From Thermobispora bispora DSM 43833 (GTDB taxonomy: Bacteria > Actinomycetota > Actinomycetes > Streptosporangiales > Streptosporangiaceae): DNA of 64,000 nucleotides. Under the pieces are notes generated by a model. That model ran no database searches and was not told where the DNA came from. It saw only the letters and a list, made by a program, of their open reading frames with translations. This document shows, piece after piece, positions 29,696 through 40,195 of this stretch (position 1 is the stretch's first letter; the number at the start of each line of letters is the position of its first letter). The stretch lies in NCBI RefSeq assembly GCF_000092645.1, contig NC_014165.1:2728001-2792000 (forward strand), read 5' to 3'. The translations under genes and the position numbers were made by a program.

Positions 29696-30393
29696 GGTTC
29701 CTCCCGCCTCGCCCGGCAGAACAGGGAGACCCCGGGGAGCGAGCCCACGGGCAGGTGGCTCTCCAGCCGGAGGACCATGCCGAGCAGGCGGTCCACCGGC
29801 CCGGGCAGCTCCCGCAGGTCGCACCCGGAGGACCGGCGGCGCCGCAGCCTGACCACCGGGCGGAGCAGGACGTTCCAGCTCCAGATCCGCTCGATGGCGA
29901 GCCCGCCGCCCGTCACCGCCGCGGCGAGGCTCTCCCGGGTGTACCGCCGGACGTGGCCGAGCACCTCGTCATGCCGGGACCACAGCCGCATGTCGCACGG
30001 CACGGCGATGAGCGCGGTGCCGCCGGGGCGCAGGACGCGGGCCATCTCCCGGACGGCGAGCACGTCCTCCTCGATGTGCTCGAGCACGTCGAGGGCGAGC
30101 ACGAGGTCGAAGACCTCCGCCGGCAGCGGCAGGTCGCGCGCGTCCGCGCAGAGCGCCTCCAGCCCGCGCTCCCGGGCGATCTCGGTGGCCACCGGGGAGA
30201 TGTCCACGGCGGTCGGCTGCCAGCCGTGCCGGGCGAGCAGGGCGCAGTTGCCGCCTCCGGCGGCGCCGATCTCGAGCACCCGGCCGGGCTTGCCGAGCCG
30301 GCGCACCTCCCGCAGGAGCAGCGCCCGGCGTTCCCGATGCCAGAAGTGGCGTTCCTCGAGCCGTACGTGATTCCGGATCTCGGTGGCGTCCAT
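29692..30393 (-). CDS. SAM-dependent methyltransferase (class I)
   Basis: A 233-residue methyltransferase: motif I VLEIGAAGGGNCALL near 38, motif II AVDIS, post-II LCADARDLPLPAEVFDLVLA, DVLEHIEEDV and motif III VLRPGGTALIAVPC. The C-terminal third has a basic and a hydrophobic segment (VVRLRRRRSS; LLGMVLRLESHL), so it may sit at the membrane and act on a lipid-linked substrate. The next gene starts inside its stop codon, so the two are translationally coupled. Confidence 0.85.
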   Translation of the reverse strand: MDATEIRNHVRLEERHFWHRERRALLLREVRRLGKPGRVLEIGAAGGGNCALLARHGWQPTAVDISPVATEIARERGLEALCADARDLPLPAEVFDLVLALDVLEHIEEDVLAVREMARVLRPGGTALIAVPCDMRLWSRHDEVLGHVRRYTRESLAAAVTGGGLAIERIWSWNVLLRPVVRLRRRRSSGCDLRELPGPVDRLLGMVLRLESHLPVGSLPGVSLFCRARREEP

Positions 30394-30818
30394 TTACCTC
30401 CTCCGCCGGCCCTCCCATCCGATAGCGGACAGACCGAGATTTCCCACTCCGGCCCGGAGTTCAGACCGCCCGAAACGACAAGGTCGGACAAAGAAAAATA
30501 GAGCCGGAACTGGTCCGGCGACCGCGGAGAATTTCGCCCGGATCGTATTTCCAAAACCGAATAAATCCGGATGTTTGTCCCTGCTCAGGACAGCCGAGCC
30601 CGCCCACCGAGCCCGCCCCATCCCGCCACATCCGCGGCCGATGTCGTAAATCTCCGGCAGAGAGTTCCACCAGCGGCGATGCCGGACCCGGTGCGGCCTG
30701 CCGTACTCAGGTCAATATCAGCAGCGGAGCGCGTAAACGCGGAGCGCGCCTCATCTGCGCGAGATCACCTCGGTTGTCTAATTGACCCTGGTAATTGCTG
30801 ATCTCATAGGGGGTTTCG
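30394..30818. other. Divergent promoter region of the glycan genes
   Basis: 425 bases between divergently transcribed genes. 30475-30570 is AT-richer than its surroundings (GACAAAGAAAAATAGAGCC). No gene, repeat or RNA is recognisable. Confidence 0.35.
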
Positions 30819-31988
30819 GTGGAGGCGATCGCTTACGGGGGCCCGATCACCTCACCGCCGCGGACGGTTCGGCTGGTCGATTTCGTCATCCCGGTGCTGA
30901 ATGAGGAGAACAGCCTTGAAAGGTGCGTGACAACGCTCAGCGCGTTTCTGTCCGCCTCATTCCCGTATCCCTGGCGCATCACGGTCGTGGACAACGGGAG
31001 CACGGACCGCACCTGGGAGATCGCGCAGAAGCTCGCCGAGAGCGCCGACACCGTCCACGCCATCCGGCTCGACCGCCCCGGCAAGGGCGCCGCGGTGCGG
31101 ACCGCCTGGCTGTCCAGCCCGGCCGACATCCTCGCCTACATGGACGTGGACCTGTCCACCGGGCTGTCCGCGATCCTCCCGCTCGTCGCGAGCCTGGCGA
31201 GCGGGCACAGCGACATCTCGGTCGGGACCCGCCTCTCCAGCGGCTCGCGGATCCGGCGGAGCGTCAAACGCGAGGTGATCTCGCGCGCCTGGCACTGGTT
31301 CCTGCGGCGCACCGTGGGGCTCAACAGCACCGACACCACCTGCGGCTTCAAGGCGGTCTGGGCGGAGTCGGTGCGGCCGCTGCTGGAGAAGGTGAACGAC
31401 GACGGCTGGTTCTTCGACACCGAGCTCATCCTCCTCGCCGAGTACCACGGGCTGCGGGTCACCGAGGTCCCGGTCGACTGGGTGGAGGACGCCGACAGCC
31501 GGGTGCGGATCGGCCGGACCGCCCTCGCCGACCTGCTCGGGCTCGCACGGGTGATCCGGGTGGTCTCCGCGGGCGAGCCGATCGTCCGGCGGATCGACCT
31601 GCGCTGGTACGCGCTGATCGGGGCGATCTCCACGGTCGCGCACCTCGGGCTCTACCTCTGGCTGCGCACCATGTGGCCGGTCGCGCTCGCCAACCTGGGC
31701 GCGCTCGCCATCGTCGGGATGTGCAACACCGAGGCCCACCGGCGCTGGACGTTCAACCAGCACCCGCACGTCCGGCTCCACCTGCGCGCCCTGCTCGTCA
31801 CCGCCATCGGGTACACGACCAGCACGCTCGCGCTGGTCGCCACCGCCCCGTTCGGCCTCGACCCCGTGGCGCTGATCGCCGCCTCGGCTCTCACCATGGT
31901 GCTTCGGCTGGCGCTGCTCAACCGCTGGGTCTTCACCGGCGCGCCGCGGGAGGGCGGGCATGGCCACCGCCATGACCTGGCACGCTAG
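30819..31988 (+). CDS. Glycosyltransferase family 2 fused to GtrA-like membrane domain
   Basis: 389 residues. The N-terminal about 240 residues are a GT2 enzyme: VDFVIPVLNEENSLERCV, VVDNGSTDRTWEIA, RPGKGAAVRTAW, the metal-binding DVD in YMDVDLSTG, and TCGFKAV/GWFFDTELI, as in dolichol/polyprenyl-phosphate sugar synthases. Residues about 258-375 are a GtrA domain with four helices (YALIGAISTVAHLGLYLWLR; NTEAHRRWTFN; LLNRWVFTG). It should make and flip a polyprenyl-phosphate-linked sugar for surface modification, supplying the GT-C-like enzyme encoded divergently. GTG start with AGGGGG upstream. Its 3' end overlaps the next gene. Confidence 0.88.
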   Translation: MEAIAYGGPITSPPRTVRLVDFVIPVLNEENSLERCVTTLSAFLSASFPYPWRITVVDNGSTDRTWEIAQKLAESADTVHAIRLDRPGKGAAVRTAWLSSPADILAYMDVDLSTGLSAILPLVASLASGHSDISVGTRLSSGSRIRRSVKREVISRAWHWFLRRTVGLNSTDTTCGFKAVWAESVRPLLEKVNDDGWFFDTELILLAEYHGLRVTEVPVDWVEDADSRVRIGRTALADLLGLARVIRVVSAGEPIVRRIDLRWYALIGAISTVAHLGLYLWLRTMWPVALANLGALAIVGMCNTEAHRRWTFNQHPHVRLHLRALLVTAIGYTTSTLALVATAPFGLDPVALIAASALTMVLRLALLNRWVFTGAPREGGHGHRHDLAR

Positions 31989-33237
31989 AGGCGTGCGCGA
32001 GCAGGACGGTGAAGACGGCGCCCGGGTACGGCCCGGCGACGAGGCCGCGCGCGAGGCGGAGCAGCGCCAGCGCGCCCTCGACAAGATCCGCGCGGACACG
32101 GCGCGGCGGCTCGACCGTGCCATGGGCAGCCTGGGGACGGCGGCCATGGCGCGGATGGAGGAGCAGCTCCCCTGGTTCCGCGCCCTCTCCGCGGAGGACC
32201 GGTCGTGGATCGGCCTGGTCGCCCAGGCGGGCATCGCCGCGTTCGTCGAGTGGTTCGGGCACGCGGGCGAGGGCCGGCCCACCCCGAGCATCGAGTTCTT
32301 CGCCACCGCGCCGCGAGAGCTGAAGCGGAGCGTGTCGCTGCAGCAGACCGTCGACCTGATCCGCATCGTGGTCGAGGTGGTGGAGGCGAGGGTCGACGAG
32401 CTCGCCGCCCCGGGCGGGGCGGAGATGCTGCGCAACGCGATGCTCCGCTACACCCGTGACGTCGCCTTCACCGCCGCCCAGGTGTACGCCAGGGAGGCGG
32501 AGGCCCGCGGGTCCTGGGACGCCCGGCTCGAGGCCCTCATCGTGGACGCGCTCGTCCGCGGCCAGGTCGACGACGGCCTGCACTCCTGGGCGGCGGCGCT
32601 CGGCTGGACCTCGACACCGGTCGTGGTCTTCGCCGGCCACCCGCCGGACGAGGACCCGCAGAGCGTGATCGACGGGCTGCGGGAGAAGGGCCGCCGAGTC
32701 AACCTGGAGCTGCTCGCCGGGATCCAGGGAGACCGGCTGATCGTGATCGTCGGCGGGGCGAAGAGCGTGAAGGACGCGGCCCGGATCGTGGTGCCGCGGT
32801 TCGGGCCCGGGCCGATCGTGATCGGCCCCGAGGTCCCCGACCTGCACGCGGCGGCGAAGTCGGCCCGCGCCGCCATCGCGGGCTTGCGCGCGGCCGCGGC
32901 CTGGCCGGACGCGCCCCGGCCGGTGCACGCCGACGAGCTGCTCGCCGAGCGGGCGCTCGACGGGGATGAGGACGCCCGCAGGCAGCTCGTGGAGACGGTC
33001 TACGCGCCGCTCGCCGGCACCCCGCTCCTGGAGACCCTCGCCACCTACCTCGAGCAGGGGGCGTCGCTCGAGGCCACGGCCCGCCTGCTGTTCGTGCACC
33101 CGAACACGGTGCGGTACCGGCTGCGCAAGATCACCGAGCTCACGGGGTATCAACCGACCGACGGGCGTTCGGCCTTCACGCTCCAGGTGGGGCTGATCCT
33201 CGGCCGGCTCGCCACGGCCCACGGCGGCCGCGCGTGA
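31960..33237 (+). CDS. fasR: PucR-type regulator FasR, activator of the fab genes
   Basis: 425 residues. The N-terminal half is helical (RRLDRAMGSLGTAAMARMEE) and matches the FasR group. The C-terminus has the PucR HTH: TYLEQGASLEATARLLFVHP then RYRLRKITELTGYQPTD. In streptomycetes and mycobacteria this protein binds upstream of the fatty-acid synthase genes fabD-fabH-acpP-fabF, which follow here in the same order and strand, with a 290-bp gap holding the target promoter. ATG 31960 has a good GGGAGGG but overlaps the previous gene by 29 bases; GTG 31993 is the alternative start. Confidence 0.85.
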   Translation: MATAMTWHARGVREQDGEDGARVRPGDEAAREAEQRQRALDKIRADTARRLDRAMGSLGTAAMARMEEQLPWFRALSAEDRSWIGLVAQAGIAAFVEWFGHAGEGRPTPSIEFFATAPRELKRSVSLQQTVDLIRIVVEVVEARVDELAAPGGAEMLRNAMLRYTRDVAFTAAQVYAREAEARGSWDARLEALIVDALVRGQVDDGLHSWAAALGWTSTPVVVFAGHPPDEDPQSVIDGLREKGRRVNLELLAGIQGDRLIVIVGGAKSVKDAARIVVPRFGPGPIVIGPEVPDLHAAAKSARAAIAGLRAAAAWPDAPRPVHADELLAERALDGDEDARRQLVETVYAPLAGTPLLETLATYLEQGASLEATARLLFVHPNTVRYRLRKITELTGYQPTDGRSAFTLQVGLILGRLATAHGGRA

Positions 33238-33240
33238 GCG

Positions 33241-33440
33241 GGGGCGGCATGACCCCGCGCCGGGCCGCCCGGCGGCCGGAACGACCCCGCGACGGCCGGG
33301 CATGGCCCCCACCGCGGCCCACGTGGCCCACGGCGGCCGGGAACGACCCGGTGCGGCGGCCCGCGGCGGCGGGGAACGGCCCAGCGCGGCAGGCCCGCGG
33401 CGGCCGGGCGCGCCCTCGCCGCCGTCTCCCCGCCGGAGGG
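33241..33440. repeat. GC-rich degenerate repeats before fabD
   Basis: Variants of CGGCCGGGAACGACCC recur at about 33272, 33293, 33336, 33368 and 33400. The last 90 bases before fabD are AT-richer (AACTTCGTTCGGATCTCC) and should contain its promoter and the FasR site. Confidence 0.5.
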
Positions 33441-33532
33441 CGTGAGCTGTAGGTGTCCCACAAAGCGCGCCCGGCAAACTTCGTTCGGATCTCCATCAGT
33501 ATGGTGAAGTCCTACAGGGCAGGGTGAACTAC

Positions 33533-34429
33533 GTGCTCGTCATCGTCGCTCCGGGCCAAGGTGCCCAGACCCCAGGCTTTCTGAGTTCGTGGCTCGAAAT
33601 CCCCGAATTCCGCGACCGGATCTCCGCGTGGTCGCAGATCGTGGAGCTCGACCTCATCGAGTACGGGACGAAGGCGGACGCCGAGCGGATCCGTGACACG
33701 GCCGTGGCCCAGCCCCTCCTGGTGGCCGCGGCGCTGGCGTCCTTTGAGCTGCTGAACGTGCGCCCCGACATCGTCGCCGGGCACAGCGTCGGCGAGCTGG
33801 CCGCCGCCGCGATCGCCGGGGTGATCACCCCGGAGGAGGCGCTCGCCCTGGTCCGGGAGCGCGGCCGGGCGATGGCCGAGGCCGCGGCGGTCACGAAGAC
33901 CGGCATGGTGGCGGTGCTCGGCGGCGACGAGGCCGAGGTCCTCGCCGCGATCGAGAAGCACGGGCTCACCCCGGCCAACATCAACGGGGCGGGGCAGATC
34001 GTCGCCGGCGGCACGGTGGAGCAGCTCGAGGCGCTCAAGGCGGAACCCCCGAAGCGGGCCCGGCTCATCCCCCTGTCGGTGGCCGGCGCCTTCCACACGG
34101 TCCACATGGCCCCCGCGGTGGAGCGCCTCGCCAAGGCCGTGGCCGATCTCTCGCCGTCCGACCCGCCGGTCACCCTGCTCTCCAACCGGGACGGCGCCGC
34201 CGTCTCCAGCGGCAAGGAGTTCCTCGACCGGCTGGTCTCTCAGGTGGCCGACCCGGTGCGCTGGGACAAGTGCATGGCGACGATGGCCGAACGCGGGGTG
34301 ACCACGATGATCGAACTGCTCCCCGGCGGCACGCTCACCGGGCTGGCCCGGCGCGGCCTGCCCGGGGTGCGCACCGTCGCCATCAAGACGCCCGCCGACC
34401 TCGAGGCCGCCCGCGAGGTGCTCGCATGA
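33533..34429 (+). CDS. fabD: Malonyl-CoA:ACP transacylase
   Basis: A 298-residue enzyme moving malonyl from CoA to acyl carrier protein, the entry of extender units into type II fatty-acid synthesis. The nucleophile elbow GHSVGE gives Ser85, and GAFHTVHM gives the catalytic His near 188. APGQGAQTPGFL at the N-terminus is standard. GTG 33533 fits the family start; GTG 33524 would add three residues. The stop overlaps the fabH start (ATGA). First gene of the fab operon downstream of fasR. Confidence 0.95.
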   Translation: MLVIVAPGQGAQTPGFLSSWLEIPEFRDRISAWSQIVELDLIEYGTKADAERIRDTAVAQPLLVAAALASFELLNVRPDIVAGHSVGELAAAAIAGVITPEEALALVRERGRAMAEAAAVTKTGMVAVLGGDEAEVLAAIEKHGLTPANINGAGQIVAGGTVEQLEALKAEPPKRARLIPLSVAGAFHTVHMAPAVERLAKAVADLSPSDPPVTLLSNRDGAAVSSGKEFLDRLVSQVADPVRWDKCMATMAERGVTTMIELLPGGTLTGLARRGLPGVRTVAIKTPADLEAAREVLA

Positions 34430-35382
34430 GGATCAGCGAGGGCGCCCCGGGCGCGAAGGTGCTCGCCTTCGGCGGCTACCAGCCCAGCACGGTGGTCACC
34501 AACCACGACCTCGCCCAGCGGCTGGACACGAGCGACGAGTGGATCAGGACCCGGGTCGGCATCCAGGAGCGCCGCGTCGCCGCCCCGGAGGAGACGGTGG
34601 CCGACATGGCCGTGCAGGCGGGCGGCAAGGCGATCGCGGCGAGCGGCATCTCCGCCTCGGAGATCGACCTGGTGATCGTCGCCACCTGCACGCAGGAGAC
34701 CCAGATCCCCAACGCCGCCGCCCGGGTGGCCCACCGGCTCGGCATCGAGGCGCCCGGCGCCTTCGATATCAACGGCGCGTGCGCCGGGTTCTGCTATGGG
34801 CTCGCCATGGCGAACGACGCGGTGCGCGGCGGCTCGGCCCGGCACGTCCTCGTGATCGGGGCGGAGAAGCTCACCCAGTGGGTCGACCAGGAGGACCGCA
34901 GCACCGCGGTCATCTTCGCCGACGGGGCCGGGGCCGCCGTGGTCGGCCCGTCGGACACCCCCGGCATCGGCCCGGTCGTGTGGGGCAGCGCGGGCGACAA
35001 GGCCGACGTGATCTACATCAAGGACCGGCGGTCCTTCATCTTCCAGGAGGGCCAGACCGTGTTCCGCTGGGCCACCACCGCGCTCCACCCGGTGGCCCGC
35101 AAAGCCTGCGAGCGCGCCGGTGTGGACCCCGCCGACCTGGACGTCTTCGTCCCCCACCAGGCGAACCTGCGCATCATAGAAGCGATCGCCAAGCGGCTGG
35201 GAGCGGACAAGGCCGTGATCGCCCGGGACATCGTGCTCGCGGGCAACACCTCGGCGGCGTCCATCCCGCTCGCGCTCTCGCGCATGATCGAGCGAGGCGA
35301 GGTGCCGTCCGGAGGCCGTGCCCTGCTGCTCGGCTTCGGCGCCGGCCTCACCTACGCCTCGCAGGTGATCGAACTCCCCTGA
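34426..35382 (+). CDS. fabH: 3-oxoacyl-ACP synthase III
   Basis: A 318-residue ketosynthase III that condenses an acyl-CoA primer with malonyl-ACP. The catalytic triad is visible: Cys119 in INGACAGFCYG, His in VFVPHQANLRI and Asn in VLAGNTSAAS. In actinobacteria this enzyme takes branched primers for iso/anteiso fatty acids. Translationally coupled to fabD. 72 bases separate it from acpP. Confidence 0.95.
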   Translation: MRISEGAPGAKVLAFGGYQPSTVVTNHDLAQRLDTSDEWIRTRVGIQERRVAAPEETVADMAVQAGGKAIAASGISASEIDLVIVATCTQETQIPNAAARVAHRLGIEAPGAFDINGACAGFCYGLAMANDAVRGGSARHVLVIGAEKLTQWVDQEDRSTAVIFADGAGAAVVGPSDTPGIGPVVWGSAGDKADVIYIKDRRSFIFQEGQTVFRWATTALHPVARKACERAGVDPADLDVFVPHQANLRIIEAIAKRLGADKAVIARDIVLAGNTSAASIPLALSRMIERGEVPSGGRALLLGFGAGLTYASQVIELP

Positions 35383-35454
35383 GATAGACGTGTACGGCCT
35401 GCCGTACGTGATCGAGAACAACCACGATCCAGCGATACGAGGAGTGGTCGCGAC

Positions 35455-35709
35455 ATGGCACTGACCGAGCAGGACATCCTCGCCGGCCTCGGCAAGATCA
35501 TCAACGAGATCACCGGCATCCCGGCGTCCGACGTGACCCCGGAGAAGAGCTTCGTGGACGACCTCGACATCGACTCGCTCTCCATGGTCGAGATCGCGGT
35601 CGCCGCGCAGGACGAGTTCGGCGTCGAGATCCCCGACGACCAGCTCAAGAACCTCAAGACCGTTCAGGACGTCCTCAACTACATCCAGAACAACGGGGCC
35701 GCTGCCTGA
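35455..35709 (+). CDS. acpP: Acyl carrier protein
   Basis: An 84-residue acidic helical carrier with the phosphopantetheine site DIDSLSMVEI (Ser41). It holds the growing fatty acid. It follows fabH and precedes fabF, and a GAGGAG-like site lies before its ATG. It ends YIQNNGAAA. Confidence 0.96.
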   Translation: MALTEQDILAGLGKIINEITGIPASDVTPEKSFVDDLDIDSLSMVEIAVAAQDEFGVEIPDDQLKNLKTVQDVLNYIQNNGAAA

Positions 35710-35775
35710 TCAGCGAAGGCGCGGCATCCAGCGCGTCTCCATCAATCCCTGCTGACCAAAGAGGAGTGCGGACAA

Positions 35776-37008
<1,233 letters not shown>

Positions 37009-37021
37009 CAAGGAGCCTGCT

Positions 37022-38446
37022 ATGACCGTGCTGGACAACGCAGTGGTGACCTCGGCCCCCGCAGCGGACGCCGCAGACCCCCGCGACCCGCTCGTCCGCC
37101 TCGGCAGGCTCCTCGACGAGGGGTCGGTCCGCCCGATCACCCCGGAGGACAAGAGCGGCGTCCGGGCGGTGACCGGCCGCATCGACGGCGTGCCCGTCGT
37201 GGCCTTCTGCAGCGACGCCCGGGTCCAGGGCGGTGCCATGGGCTCGGAGGGGTGCGAGCACATCGTCCACGCCTACGACGTGGCCGTCCGGGAGCGGGTG
37301 CCGATCATCGGCGTCTGGCACTCCGGCGGCGCCCGTCTCGCCGAGGGCGTGGAGTCGCTGCACGCGGTCGGCCGGGTGTTCAACGCGATGACCAAGGCGT
37401 CCGGCGTGGTCCCGCAGATCTCCGTGGTGGTCGGGCCGGCCGCGGGCGGCGCCGCGTACGGGCCGGCCCTCACCGACATCGTGATCCTCGCCGGGGAGAC
37501 CGGCCGGATCTTCGTCACCGGCCCGGACGTGGTCCGCAGCGTCACCGGCCAGGACGTCGACATGGCCTCGCTCGGCGGCGCCGAGCCGCACAGCAAGCGC
37601 AGCGGGGTCGTCCACGTGGTCACCAAGGACGAGCCCGAGGCCCTGCTGAGGGCCCGGCAGGTGGCCGTGCTCCTCGGCCACCAGGGCCGGGTGCGCGGCG
37701 AGGTGGAGGACGTCGACTTCAACGGCATGCTCCCGGAGAGCCCGCGCCGCGCCTACGACGTCCACCCGCTGGTGAACGCTCTGCTCGACGACCCCGGGGT
37801 GGAGCTCCACCCCAAGTGGGCGCCGAACATCGTCACCACCCTGGGCCGCCTCGGCGGCCGTACGGTCGGGGTGATCGCGAACAACCCGCTCCGGCTCGGC
37901 GGGTGCCTCGACGCCACCTCGGCCGAGAAGGCCGCCCGGTTCGTCCGGATGTGCGATGCGTTCGGCGTGCCGCTGGTGGTGATGGTGGACGTCCCCGGCT
38001 ACCTGCCCGGGGTGAACCAGGAGCACGACGGCGTGGTGCGGCGGGGCGCCAAGCTGCTCCACGCGTTCGCCGAGGCCTCCGTGCCCCGGGTCACCCTGGT
38101 GACCCGGAAGGCGTACGGCGGGGCGTACATCGCGATGAACTCCCGCGCCCTGGGGGCGACCAAGGTGTTCGCGTGGCCGACCGCCGAGATGGCGGTGATG
38201 GGCGCGATCGCCGCGGTCCGCATCCTCAAGCGCCGGGAGCTCGCCGCCGCCCCCGAGGAGGAGCGCGCCGCGCTGGAGGCGAAGTTCGCCGAGGAGCACC
38301 AGCGGATCGCGGGCGGCCTGGACCGGGCGGTCGCCCTTGGGGTGGTGGACGAGGTCATCGACCCGGCGAAGACCCGGAGCTCGATCGCCAAGGCCATCGC
38401 GCAGGCCACCCCCGCCCGCGGCTCCCACGGCAACATCCCGCTGTGA
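37022..38446 (+). CDS. accD: Acyl-CoA carboxylase carboxyltransferase (AccD6-like)
   Basis: A 474-residue biotin-dependent carboxyltransferase with the two crotonase-like halves of the family: GRIDGVPVVAFCSDARVQGG, HSGGARLAEGVESLHAVGRV, VVGPAAGGAAYGPALTD, then NNPLRLGGCLDATSAEKAAR, MVDVPGYLPGVNQEHDGVVR and TRKAYGGAYIAMNSRALGA. It makes malonyl-CoA (and possibly methylmalonyl-CoA) with an AccA biotin subunit encoded elsewhere. It is short, as is mycobacterial AccD6 (about 473 residues), and sits in the same place 3' of the ketosynthase, 13 bases behind fabF. Confidence 0.93.
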   Translation: MTVLDNAVVTSAPAADAADPRDPLVRLGRLLDEGSVRPITPEDKSGVRAVTGRIDGVPVVAFCSDARVQGGAMGSEGCEHIVHAYDVAVRERVPIIGVWHSGGARLAEGVESLHAVGRVFNAMTKASGVVPQISVVVGPAAGGAAYGPALTDIVILAGETGRIFVTGPDVVRSVTGQDVDMASLGGAEPHSKRSGVVHVVTKDEPEALLRARQVAVLLGHQGRVRGEVEDVDFNGMLPESPRRAYDVHPLVNALLDDPGVELHPKWAPNIVTTLGRLGGRTVGVIANNPLRLGGCLDATSAEKAARFVRMCDAFGVPLVVMVDVPGYLPGVNQEHDGVVRRGAKLLHAFAEASVPRVTLVTRKAYGGAYIAMNSRALGATKVFAWPTAEMAVMGAIAAVRILKRRELAAAPEEERAALEAKFAEEHQRIAGGLDRAVALGVVDEVIDPAKTRSSIAKAIAQATPARGSHGNIPL

Positions 38447-38495
38447 CCGATCCGGGCGGTGCCGCGCCGCCCGGCGATCCCCTGGCGTGACCGGA

Positions 38496-38531
38496 TGAGC
38501 GCCGGCCCCCGTACCCGGGGACCGGCGCTCA
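38496..38531. terminator. Hairpin at the end of the fab-accD operon
   Basis: TGAGCGCCGGCCCCC pairs with GGGGACCGGCGCTCA (about 15 bp, one mismatch, 6-base loop). It lies between convergent genes and may end both. Confidence 0.65.
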
Positions 38532-38676
38532 CCGCCGACCACCACCCACGGTGACGAATCGTAATCGCAGCGTGACCATCGAGCGTGCAGAACGTCCGTG
38601 ACACTCCCGGCGCCGGGGCGTACGGCGTGGTGACCGGACCGCCCGGGCGGCCGCTACGGGTGGCGGGGGATCAGGA

Positions 38677-39420
38677 TCACTGCAGTTCGAGGTAGGACTT
38701 GCCGCGGATGTACCAGTCGAACTCCGCGGAGTTCTTGCCGCTCGCCGACGGCACGCCGGCCCGCAGGTTCACCGCCGTGTTGACCAGGCCCCAGTTGAGG
38801 CCGCAGCCGGACGCCCCGGGCACGGAGAAGGTGTCGTCCTTCGCCGTCGCCTTGAAGACGGGCACACCGTCGATGGAGGTGAGCTCGAGCGAGGTGATCT
38901 GCGGGTTGAGCCTGATCGGGTTGGAGTTGCTCCCGATGTAGCACTTCGGCCCGAGCAGCGCGTGGATCAGGCGCAGCTTGATGCCGACGTTGGTGGGGAA
39001 GATCGGGCCGGCGTCCACGTGACCGGTGCCCTGGGTCTCCACGTAGACGTCGGTCAGCTTCGGCACCTCGAACGGCTTGCCGATGAGGCCACCGGGCACC
39101 TTCATCCGCTGGCTGCGGAGGCCGCCGAACACGGCGGCGGTGCTGCCGTCGTTGAGCTGCCCCTGCGCGACCGTGATGCGGAGCGGCGGCGTGATCTGCT
39201 GCTCGATCTTGCCGAGCTTGATCTTGCCCGCCACGGTCACGATGGACAGACAGCTCCACGTGTCGACCTTGGCGTTGGCGGGGATCTTCGGGCAGTCGGC
39301 CCAGTCGGCGTCGCTGGGGCGGTACTGGTACGAGGCGGCATGTGCGGGGGCGGCCAGCCCGCTTAAGAGCAGGGCTCCGGCCGCGATGCCGACCCCGAGA
39401 CACCGCGCCAAAGCGCTCAT
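38677..39420 (-). CDS. Secreted protein of unknown function
   Basis: 247 residues. An N-terminal signal peptide (MSALARCLGVGIAAGALLLS, then GLAAPAHA, cut near AHA-AS) is followed by a beta-rich extracellular protein with four cysteines in the mature part (WADC, TWSC, PKCY, SGCG) that could form two disulfides. Internal motifs such as QITPPLRITVAQGQLNDG and LLGPKCYIGSNSNPI are typical of a family I have seen in actinomycetes without known function. ATG 39420 follows GAGGAGG. It is convergent with the fab operon and has no obvious partner. Confidence 0.75.
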   Translation of the reverse strand: MSALARCLGVGIAAGALLLSGLAAPAHAASYQYRPSDADWADCPKIPANAKVDTWSCLSIVTVAGKIKLGKIEQQITPPLRITVAQGQLNDGSTAAVFGGLRSQRMKVPGGLIGKPFEVPKLTDVYVETQGTGHVDAGPIFPTNVGIKLRLIHALLGPKCYIGSNSNPIRLNPQITSLELTSIDGVPVFKATAKDDTFSVPGASGCGLNWGLVNTAVNLRAGVPSASGKNSAEFDWYIRGKSYLELQ

Positions 39421-39568
39421 GGACTCCTCCTCAGGTCCGTCCCGGAGGACTCGGACATAGGGGAAACAGGATCCCGGTATATCCCTGAGGCACGCGTGTC
39501 TCAAGAGATCCCGGGAAAGTGTTACCGATAGTTACACTTTCGCCGGGTGATCGGGATCCGTAAAGGGG

Positions 39569-40066
39569 TCATCCGGCCGCGTGCAGCCAGCGAACCGGAG
39601 CCCCCTCCCCCGCGTACCGGAAGGACTCGAGCTCCTCGTCCCACGGCTTGCCGAGCAGACGGTCGAGCTCCTCCTCCAGGACGACCCGCCCCTGAGCCGC
39701 CAGCATCATCGCGGTGCGCAGCCGGTTCTCCGGCACGAGGATGTCCCCGTTCGCGCCGATCACCGCGGTGAACGGGCCCAGGCTGGGGGTGTAGGCGTGG
39801 CGCGATCCGTCGACCCCCGGAGAGGCGTCCTCGGTGATCTCGAAACGGATCCGCTGCCAGCCCATGAGCGACGAAGCGATCGCCGCGGCGGTGCCCGGAC
39901 GCCCCACCCACTCCGCCTGGGCACGAAGCGTCCCCGGTGCGGCGGGCTGTGGGGTCCACGTCAGGTTGACGGGCACGCCGAGAACGCCTGCGACGGCCCA
40001 CTCAATGTGCGGGCACAGCGCAGGCTGAGCCGAGTGGACGTACAGAACGCCACGAGCAGCAGCCAC
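39569..40066 (-). CDS. DUF3145 family protein
   Basis: A 165-residue cytosolic protein. VLYVHSAQPALCPHIEWAVA at the N-terminus, GWQRIRFEITEDASPGVDGS in the middle and EESFRY-like LESFRYAGEGAPVRWLH at the end fit DUF3145, an actinobacteria-only family of unknown function commonly near fab genes. GTG start. Transcribed away from the protease operon. Confidence 0.8.
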   Translation of the reverse strand: MAAARGVLYVHSAQPALCPHIEWAVAGVLGVPVNLTWTPQPAAPGTLRAQAEWVGRPGTAAAIASSLMGWQRIRFEITEDASPGVDGSRHAYTPSLGPFTAVIGANGDILVPENRLRTAMMLAAQGRVVLEEELDRLLGKPWDEELESFRYAGEGAPVRWLHAAG

Positions 40067-40109
40067 CGGACCTCCCGAATCGCATGAGGTTCGCCTTCCC
40101 CAACGGCCT

Positions 40110-40124
40110 CACGCGGGGATGATC
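40110..40124 (+). repeat. Isolated 15-base match to the CRISPR repeat 3' half
   Basis: CACGCGGGGATGATC equals positions 13-27 of the CRISPR repeat. It stands alone in the gap between the DUF3145 gene and the protease operon, 22 kb from the array. It may be chance in GC-rich DNA or a solo repeat fragment. Confidence 0.35.
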
Positions 40125-40195
40125 ACGGTTAACGCCTGCCCAAGAGACTACCGCCAGGCCCGGCTCGGCACCAAGGGCGGCCCACACCGATTACC

